NCBI GenBank assembly: GCA_045648445.1
Contig: JAZRNY010000033.1
Coordinates: 1 to 64,000, forward strand
Direction of reading: 5' to 3'
Length of the DNA: 64,000 bases
From: SIG607 sp045648445
GTDB lineage: Bacteria; Bacillota; Clostridia; Oscillospirales; Acutalibacteraceae
Of this stretch, positions 59,701 through 64,000 are shown in pieces. The position numbers were made by a program, and so were the translations under genes. How positions within the stretch are numbered: the first letter of the stretch is position 1; the number at the start of each line of letters is the position of its first letter. Below the pieces are notes generated by a model. It saw only the letters and a list, made by a program, of their open reading frames with translations. It had not been told where the DNA came from and searched no databases.

Positions 59701-61552
59701 TAAAGGTCATGATTTGAGCGCCCCATTTAGCATAAACCTTTGTAAAACCTTCGGGAATAGTTGTGGCAGTAAAGGGAACGGTAAGTTCTGCATCTGCATA
59801 CCAACCTAATAGCGGTGCTTCAGGATTGGTAATTTCGGGTATTGTTAATTGGTCACCGACATTACCGTTTACAACAAAGTCTTTAACCATTGAAGTGTTG
59901 GTTTCAAAATAAACAACGTTATCGGTAATTTCTTCTACTAAAACGTTATCAACGAAGCCGTCAACGTACGCTGCATCTGTTGTATCTGAACTGTTGAATT
60001 GGAAGTACAAATAGTCAGCGGTTGCTACCGAAATGTTAGGAATAAAGTAAACGGTTTCTTTAACCCAATCTTTTTGGTCAGCTTTTACGGTAATAGATGT
60101 ATCTTCATAAGCTACACGTCCTGCTGTCCATATGTTATAGTCTGCAGTAACGAGTTTGATAGTGAAATCAGATTCACTGTTTTTGCCCGAACGTCTCATA
60201 TAAGTAATTTTATATAACGAGCCATTGTTTACTTTTGTAATTTTGATGGCATTATCAATATTTGCGGCTCTTTCAGAAAATTTAATAGGTTCAGGGTCAG
60301 ACGAGTATTGATATGTAGCGTCACCATCGTGTAAGAAGTTTAATGCATAGTTATCATTAACACCAACGCCTTCGCCATCTTTGTAGAAGAGTGTATAAAC
60401 AGCACGCAACATAAGTGCATCGGTCATAGGCGGATTTTTAAATGTAATGGGAGCGTTACCCCATTTTGCGTATGCAACAATGTTTTTTCTTTGATAAACT
60501 GTATATTCAAAAGGAATAGTAAATTCAGCATCTTCAAACCAACCTAAAAACTCTCTATCACCATAGGTTACATTAGGAACATTAATAGCATCACCACGAT
60601 TGCCGGTCAATACTACAGCATTTTCATCATTATTAGTATTAAAAGTTACAGTAGATTGATTTGGCTTTAAAAGGGGAGTAAACACTACGTCATCAATGTA
60701 AATTATATAATCCTTGTTTTCAGCAGGTTGGAAATAAAAGAACATTGCTGTGCCGGAAGTGTCGGCGTAATTTACGGTGAAATCCAAAGTGCCTTCTTGC
60801 CATTCGGTTGTGGTAGTATTAAGACTGATTTTACCGTTGTTTTTGCCGCTAGCCCAAATGTTGTGGTGCAAAGCAGAATATAAGTTAAGAATAACAGAAG
60901 TGTCGGCTTTTTCTACCTTATATTTAAATGTAACGTTATAAGGAACATTGTTATCTAAACTTTCGGTTAAGTAAAATTTAGCATCAAACGATTTGTAACG
61001 AGCTGCAGCATTATAAGTGGATGGGTCATCAGCCACTTTGGTCATAGTGCTGTCCCATGCCATTTTTATTGCGTAACCACTATTATTATATGTAACGTCA
61101 GACTGCTTGGTCATACCTTCGAAGAAGTAGTTTCGGTTATCTTTAGATAAATCACCATTAGTGTCTTTAACGGTGAAAGTATCTTTTGTATAACTTTCAA
61201 AATTCTGAGTGTAACCAGTGAATTCTGATAACCATTTGGCGTAAAGAGTAATATCTTCTTCACCAAATATACCACTGGTATGCTCGTTTTTGTATTTGGT
61301 TGAGTCATACCAACCCATAAACCATTTAACGCCGCTTTGGTCAACGGGATCGGTAGGGTAAGAGAAAGATTCTCCTTTGGTACCTGAGATAGTATTTTCG
61401 GTATTGTTTAATGCGTCAACAAAAGTAACGGTTACGGTACTTGCCGCTTTTACAGCCAATGCAATAGGTGTATAAATAGCACCTAAAATTATTGCAAAAA
61501 CGCAAACAATGCCCAAAATCTTTTTTAAAGTGAAGTTGGTAAAATTTAGCAT
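56795..61552 (-). CDS. Giant surface protein with six InlB-type repeats and jelly-roll modules (locus B)
   Basis: About 1585 residues, nearly the same length and layout as the locus A protein. Signal peptide LKKILGIVCVFAIILGAIY, six InlB/Flg_new-type repeats each ending in an LYAKW or similar strand, six beta-rich binding-type domains ending in YVDNVLVEE-like strands, a C-terminal membrane helix (WIVIIGGSVIVLLAAGIVFF) and a KKKKSKKA tail. End modules (FEKYNIPHRGE, and the last domain with MGQHKHTDGALKVASCRNY) are best conserved with locus A. Likely glycan binding at the surface. ATG at 61552 preceded by GGAAGAAG; an upstream ATG at 61570 overlaps that site. Confidence 0.88.
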   Translation of the reverse strand: MLNFTNFTLKKILGIVCVFAIILGAIYTPIALAVKAASTVTVTFVDALNNTENTISGTKGESFSYPTDPVDQSGVKWFMGWYDSTKYKNEHTSGIFGEEDITLYAKWLSEFTGYTQNFESYTKDTFTVKDTNGDLSKDNRNYFFEGMTKQSDVTYNNSGYAIKMAWDSTMTKVADDPSTYNAAARYKSFDAKFYLTESLDNNVPYNVTFKYKVEKADTSVILNLYSALHHNIWASGKNNGKISLNTTTTEWQEGTLDFTVNYADTSGTAMFFYFQPAENKDYIIYIDDVVFTPLLKPNQSTVTFNTNNDENAVVLTGNRGDAINVPNVTYGDREFLGWFEDAEFTIPFEYTVYQRKNIVAYAKWGNAPITFKNPPMTDALMLRAVYTLFYKDGEGVGVNDNYALNFLHDGDATYQYSSDPEPIKFSERAANIDNAIKITKVNNGSLYKITYMRRSGKNSESDFTIKLVTADYNIWTAGRVAYEDTSITVKADQKDWVKETVYFIPNISVATADYLYFQFNSSDTTDAAYVDGFVDNVLVEEITDNVVYFETNTSMVKDFVVNGNVGDQLTIPEITNPEAPLLGWYADAELTVPFTATTIPEGFTKVYAKWGAQIMTFNNYPYEFTRRAPFTLSIKLGTNVGQNDDYALNFKYDADAKYQSQYDSAPIKFKDRFSTQDNVARIGKVDSGKVYMLTYYRKASADTNADYSINVATGSDNVWDGTYIKHTGAKIIAERKNKDWVKETVYFMPILTNVKANLLYLQFNCTDSAETCYVDAYVDNVYLEEVSGNLLFLNGNGENAKDTIFTGNIGDALTLTTPTNGRNPFLGWYADKECTIPFTGTTLQEGVTVVYAKWGAGPMAFDTYKQNFNTTSVTQFGATMRITEKEGYGYDDNHTLTLDFKGDDLYPTTDGTVSLMYSRSYLTHTAKLGTAKNSTLYKVTYLYRINKATADFKMRLMSASSNNIWTGGKIIYSTEFTPDKKKLGEWQQVSFVYATNFTKDSAGKDNNGIYFNFEIINANESTRVNVDIDNILIEEIDGSYVYFDHTEGKDAELLVGKEGDKIAHTKKPTYFGFDFTGWYIDAECTIPFTQKTFDANTKLIVFAGWKPSDTVTYSFEKYNIPHRGEIVGRVQRREAAQITFANARTGNKVIEIKRAPDYTDFCYFIVAQDETPFKIEADSDYVITVHYYIKKHAPGGAYIKIHNAYGLNFYASRTDRESAKISTSEKSGVWHSATFLISGKKLADPNANGIYFSLSGGAGGIYYFDDVVIKRVPKGSTAIIVDSDNCPGMITSYVGKPGASFASKLPKTPKYNGKYFKGYFTKNADGAYVELKPEDMKLGKESYIVYARFIDEKVVENFDTGAYSYQANVYGALKIFDFDFELYDASQPGNSKDNVTSGNFSLHRKGNSPYNEGAILLTLGNDIAADTRYTVTFKVKMGQHKHTDGALKVASCRNYAYPWDTMGDNYPVVAVADLVDGQWHEVSYTFNSVEGFASIIVPGYIEVFIDDVTFTVAEGAPLSTPITFTEYLSDTAEQALVIDILTIVDNSLSDSPMFMWIVIIGGSVIVLLAAGIVFFFIKKKKSKKA

Positions 61553-61577
61553 ATAACTTCTTCCTTTCATTTGCTTT

Positions 61578-61607
61578 TAGAATGTAATACATAGTTATAA
61601 CATTCTA
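61578..61607. promoter_or_regulatory. Inverted repeat in the leader of locus B
   Basis: TAGAATGT (61578-61585) and ACATTCTA (61600-61607) form an 8-base perfect inverted repeat with 14 bases between. It lies downstream of the promoter, before the giant gene, and may be a second operator or a leader hairpin. Confidence 0.45.
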
Positions 61608-61608
61608 C

Positions 61609-61646
61609 GTTACATATATTATAGCACAAGTTGATATATGTAACAA
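61609..61646 (-). promoter_or_regulatory. Promoter of locus B inside an inverted repeat
   Basis: On the minus strand TTGTTA (61641-61646), 17 bases, TATAAT (61618-61623), with TGC before the -10. An 11-base perfect inverted repeat (GTTACATATAT at 61609-61619, ATATATGTAAC at 61634-61644, 14 bases between) overlaps both hexamers, the usual place for a repressor. The direct repeats of locus A are absent here. Confidence 0.65.
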
Positions 61647-61726
61647 TTACAAATATCAACAAAATTTCATTATTAAAATTAATTTTTTGACTTTTTGTGA
61701 TTATTTTTGTAATGTTTTATAAAAAA

Positions 61727-61754
61727 ACTCCCAAATATTTACATATCGGGGAGT
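61727..61754 (-). terminator. Terminator of dapA2-dapB
   Basis: ACTCCC pairs with GGGAGT across a 15-base loop; on the minus strand it is followed by a run of T. Stem is short, so moderate strength. Confidence 0.65.
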
Positions 61755-61760
61755 AAAAAA

Positions 61761-62513
61761 TCACAATATTATACTTTTCATATCATAAAGGTTTGGCTCT
61801 TTTTTTGACATAAATATTGCTGCTTTTACAGCACCGTTAGCAAATACTGTTCTTGATGTTGCATAGTGCGAAAGGGTAATCACTTCGTCCTTTCCGGCAA
61901 ATATTACTTCGTGTTCTCCCACTATTGTACCGCCGCGTACAGAATGAATACCAATTTCTTTTTTTGAACGCTTTTGACGTTTTGAGTGACGGTCGTATTC
62001 ATACTGAAGTGAATCGTCAAAAACTTCGTTTATAGAGTTAGCAAGCATTAAAGCGGTACCTGAAGGGGCGTCGAGTTTTTGGTTATGGTGCTTTTCGATA
62101 ATTTCAATATCAAAATCGTTTCCAAGAATATTGGCGGCCTTTTTTGATAAAGCGGTAAGCAAATTAATGCCTAATGACATATTGAATGTAAAGAAAATAG
62201 GAATAATTTTACTTTTTGATTTTATGGTTGCAATTTGTTCTTCGCTGTATCCTGTTGTTGCTAAAACGATGGCGGTTTTGTTTGACTGAGCATAACCGAG
62301 CAAAGAGTCAAGTGCGCTTGGGTTGCTAAAATCAATTATGACATCTGCTTTTTCTTTAACGTCGTCAATGTTTTTATAAACGGGAAAATCAGATTCACCC
62401 TGTGAAAAAGCATCAACACCTGCTACAATTTCGCACTCATTATTTTCTTTAACTATTTCGGTTATAACTTTGCCCATACGGCCAAAACAACCGTTTAATA
62501 TTATCTTAACCAT
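61761..62513 (-). CDS. dapB: 4-Hydroxy-tetrahydrodipicolinate reductase
   Basis: DapB reduces the DapA product to tetrahydrodipicolinate with NAD(P)H. About 250 residues. Signatures: KIILNGCFGRMGKVI nucleotide-binding loop, VIIDFSNPSAL, ATTGYSEEQ, the catalytic EKHHNQKLDAPSGTA and SVRGGTIVGEHEVIFAG. The usual SANFS motif reads FTFNMSLGINLL. The ATG at 62513 follows AAAGGATGTTAAA; the frame extends to 62522 but that start overlaps the binding site. Operon with dapA2, 22 bases downstream of it. Confidence 0.95.
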   Translation of the reverse strand: MVKIILNGCFGRMGKVITEIVKENNECEIVAGVDAFSQGESDFPVYKNIDDVKEKADVIIDFSNPSALDSLLGYAQSNKTAIVLATTGYSEEQIATIKSKSKIIPIFFTFNMSLGINLLTALSKKAANILGNDFDIEIIEKHHNQKLDAPSGTALMLANSINEVFDDSLQYEYDRHSKRQKRSKKEIGIHSVRGGTIVGEHEVIFAGKDEVITLSHYATSRTVFANGAVKAAIFMSKKEPNLYDMKSIIL

Positions 62514-62535
62514 TTTTAACATCCTTTACGTTGGC

Positions 62536-63426
62536 TTATTTTAATAAATTACAGAACTTTAATTGTTCGATAAGTTCTGCCTTTTGCTTTTCTTCCATTG
62601 GAACAAGTGGAAGTCGACAAGGCCCTACGTCATAACCGAGTATATTCATAGCTTCTTTTACCGGAATAGGATTAACGTCGGAAAATAGCGCTTTTATAAG
62701 TTGTGAATAATGGATTTGCATATCTGACGCGGTTTTTGTATCGCCATTAAGATACTTGGCACACATATCATGCGTTTGTGCCGGTGCTATATTTGACAAA
62801 ACGGATATAACACCTATTCCTCCCAAAGACATTATTGGAACAATTTGGTCATCATTTCCTGAATAAATGTCAAGTTCATCACCACATAAAGCACGGGTTA
62901 AAGCAACAGAAGAAATATCTCCGTTGGCCTCTTTGGTAGCAACTATATTCGGGTGTTTACAAAGTTCGGCATAGGTTGATGGAGCAATATTAACACCGGT
63001 TCGAGACGGAACGTTATATAAAATTATCGGACTGTCAATTCGGTCTGCAACGTAATTGTAATGAGTTATTAAACCGCGTTGTGAAGTTTTATTGTAATAT
63101 GGGGTAACCATAAGCATAGCATCGGCACCGCAACTAATTGCATCTTTACAAAGTTCTACGGTATAAACCGTATCATTTGAACCTGTGCCTGCAATAATTG
63201 GTACACGTCCGTTTGCGCTGTTTACGGCGGATTCAATAACTTTAACGTGTTCTTTATAATTTAAGGTTGATTTTTCGCCTGTAGTACCGCAAATAACAAG
63301 TGCATCAATGCCATAGTTAATTTGTTGCTCAACCAGTTCTGCAATTTTTTCGAAATTAACACTGCCATCGTTATGCATTGGTGTAATCAAAGCAGTGGCG
63401 GCACCTGTGAATACTCTTTTTTTCAT
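62536..63426 (-). CDS. dapA: 4-Hydroxy-tetrahydrodipicolinate synthase (second copy)
   Basis: 296 residues with all DapA signatures: TGAATALITPM, CGTTGEKSTL, IAGTGSNDTVYT, VTPYYNKTSQRGL, Tyr in LYNVPSRTGVNI, Schiff-base Lys in VATKEANGDIS, YSGNDDQIVPIMSLGG. It differs throughout from the riboswitch-controlled copy at 31501 and here leads an operon with dapB. No lysine riboswitch is seen upstream, so it may supply diaminopimelate for cell wall when lysine shuts off the other copy (inference). ATG at 63426 with AAAGG upstream. Confidence 0.95.
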   Translation of the reverse strand: MKKRVFTGAATALITPMHNDGSVNFEKIAELVEQQINYGIDALVICGTTGEKSTLNYKEHVKVIESAVNSANGRVPIIAGTGSNDTVYTVELCKDAISCGADAMLMVTPYYNKTSQRGLITHYNYVADRIDSPIILYNVPSRTGVNIAPSTYAELCKHPNIVATKEANGDISSVALTRALCGDELDIYSGNDDQIVPIMSLGGIGVISVLSNIAPAQTHDMCAKYLNGDTKTASDMQIHYSQLIKALFSDVNPIPVKEAMNILGYDVGPCRLPLVPMEEKQKAELIEQLKFCNLLK

Positions 63427-63524
63427 AAAAAACATACCTTTCTTAATATTTTCAAAAAGAAAATTAACTTTACTGTTGCCAATACAACAGTTTTGCAATA
63501 TAATCATATTATTATCACACTTAA

Positions 63525-63553
63525 ATGATACCATTCGATATATGGTTTGTCAA
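63525..63553 (-). promoter_or_regulatory. Promoter of dapA2-dapB
   Basis: On the minus strand TTGACA (63548-63553), 17 bases, TATCAT (63525-63530). The -35 lies in the palindrome TTTGTCAAA, whose other strand gives the queA -35. Confidence 0.7.
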
Positions 63554-63575
63554 ATATATTTTTGTTTTTTATAAA
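63547..63575 (+). promoter_or_regulatory. Promoter of queA
   Basis: TTGTCA (63547-63552), 17 bases, TATAAA (63570-63575), just before the queA ribosome binding site. Confidence 0.65.
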
Positions 63576-63586
63576 CGGGAGAAACT

Positions 63587-64000
63587 ATGAAAAAAAGCGA
63601 TTTTTACTATGATTTACCGGAAGAATTAATTGCGCAAACACCTATAGAACCGCGCGATGCTTCAAGGCTTATGCTTATTGATAAAAACAGTAAAACCTGT
63701 GGTGAAGACGTATTCAGAAATATTTTAGAGTATCTTAATGAAGGCGATTTATTAGTGCTGAATGATACAAGAGTATTACCTGCAAGAATATACGGTACAC
63801 GCATTGATACCGGCGCAGTTGTGGAATTTGTTTTACTTAAACAAATCTATGCTAATAAATGGGAATGTATCGCAGGTCCTGGTAAAAAGGCAAAAGAAGG
63901 TCACAGTTTTAAGTTTAGCGATAAATTAAGCGCTACGGTAATTAATGTTTTGGATGACGGTAACAGAGTGCTTGAATTTGTTTTTGATAGAGATTTTTTT
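63587..64000 (+). CDS. queA: S-adenosylmethionine:tRNA ribosyltransferase-isomerase, N-terminal part
   Basis: QueA transfers and rearranges the ribosyl part of S-adenosylmethionine onto preQ1 in tRNA, making epoxyqueuosine. The window ends after 138 codons, so the gene is incomplete on the right. The start is diagnostic: MKKSDFYYDLPEELIAQTPI, then EPRDASRLMLIDK, EGDLLVLNDTRVLPARIYG and ECIAGPGKKAKEGHSFKF. The ATG at 63587 follows CGGGAGAAACT. Divergent from dapA2. Confidence 0.95.
   Translation, partial: MKKSDFYYDLPEELIAQTPIEPRDASRLMLIDKNSKTCGEDVFRNILEYLNEGDLLVLNDTRVLPARIYGTRIDTGAVVEFVLLKQIYANKWECIAGPGKKAKEGHSFKFSDKLSATVINVLDDGNRVLEFVFDRDFF

Noticed and set aside
37211..61552. Regular repeats in the giant genes considered as a CRISPR or tandem DNA repeat array
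   Set aside because: The repeats are protein modules of about 200 residues with diverged DNA, not short identical repeats with spacers.
1..64000. Mobile elements, prophage, integrases, toxin-antitoxin or restriction systems
   Set aside because: No transposase, integrase, capsid, toxin or methylase motif was recognised in any frame, nor terminal repeats around a gene block.

Overview
The window looks like a chromosomal segment of an endospore-forming, saccharolytic anaerobe of the Clostridia (Oscillospirales-like by flavour). The signs are SpoVT, an alpha/beta-type small acid-soluble spore protein, strong AGGAGG-type ribosome binding sites, a lysine riboswitch on dapA-lysA, NadABC with a NiaR regulator, lipoproteins with Clostridia-type signal peptides, and many sugar-acid and deoxysugar catabolic genes. 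No rRNA, CRISPR array, insertion sequence, integrase or phage structural gene was seen. Taxonomy is inference from gene content only.

Layout. 1-0.34 kb: two small unknown minus-strand genes abutting a beheaded glycosyltransferase remnant. 0.7-4.9 kb: an operon alternating two GT2 glycosyltransferases with two EAL (cyclic-di-GMP phosphodiesterase) proteins. 5.0-7.1 kb: a three-domain metallophosphoesterase / TIM-barrel / PHP fusion. 7.2-10.8 kb: nadA-nadB-nadC-niaR. 10.9-12.3 kb: an unknown acidic protein, spoVT and a spore protein gene. Up to here about half the bases are G+C. From about 12.3 kb on the DNA is clearly more AT-rich, with different codon use.

12.4-22 kb: an AraC regulator, galM and a minus-strand uronate operon (two GH2 glycosidases, uxaB, uxaA, uxaC). 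22.1-25.7 kb: a GntR/ABC-transporter operon and a histidine phosphatase. 25.8-29.3 kb: rhaA-rhaD-rhaB (L-rhamnose). 29.4-35.1 kb: phosphoglucomutase, riboswitch-controlled dapA-lysA, and a PurF-like protein lacking the N-terminal cysteine. 35.3-42 kb: surface locus A (giant repeat protein plus GH16 lipoprotein). 42.1-48.4 kb: a NagB-like deaminase, two rRNA methyltransferases, and a lipoprotein / MBOAT acyltransferase / DHHW operon. 48.4-53.5 kb: two tRNA-Ser genes, a GH36 alpha-galactosidase and serC-serA. 53.5-54.8 kb: a ComEC-like MBL lipoprotein plus DUF3006. 54.9-61.6 kb: surface locus B, a paralogous copy of locus A. 61.7-64 kb: dapA2-dapB and divergent queA, which runs off the end.

How it fits together. 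The carbohydrate genes suggest a cell living on plant or host glycans. Membrane-anchored GH16 enzymes and giant multi-module binding proteins would act outside. Cytoplasmic GH2 and GH36 enzymes and the uronate and rhamnose pathways would process products inside. A nearly identical pair of 13-bp direct repeats, 20 bp apart, lies upstream of both the uronate operon and surface locus A, suggesting one AraC-like regulon. The paired giant protein / GH16 loci are the best candidate here for an undescribed system. The second GH2 paralog has lost its nucleophile and its uronate-binding lysine.
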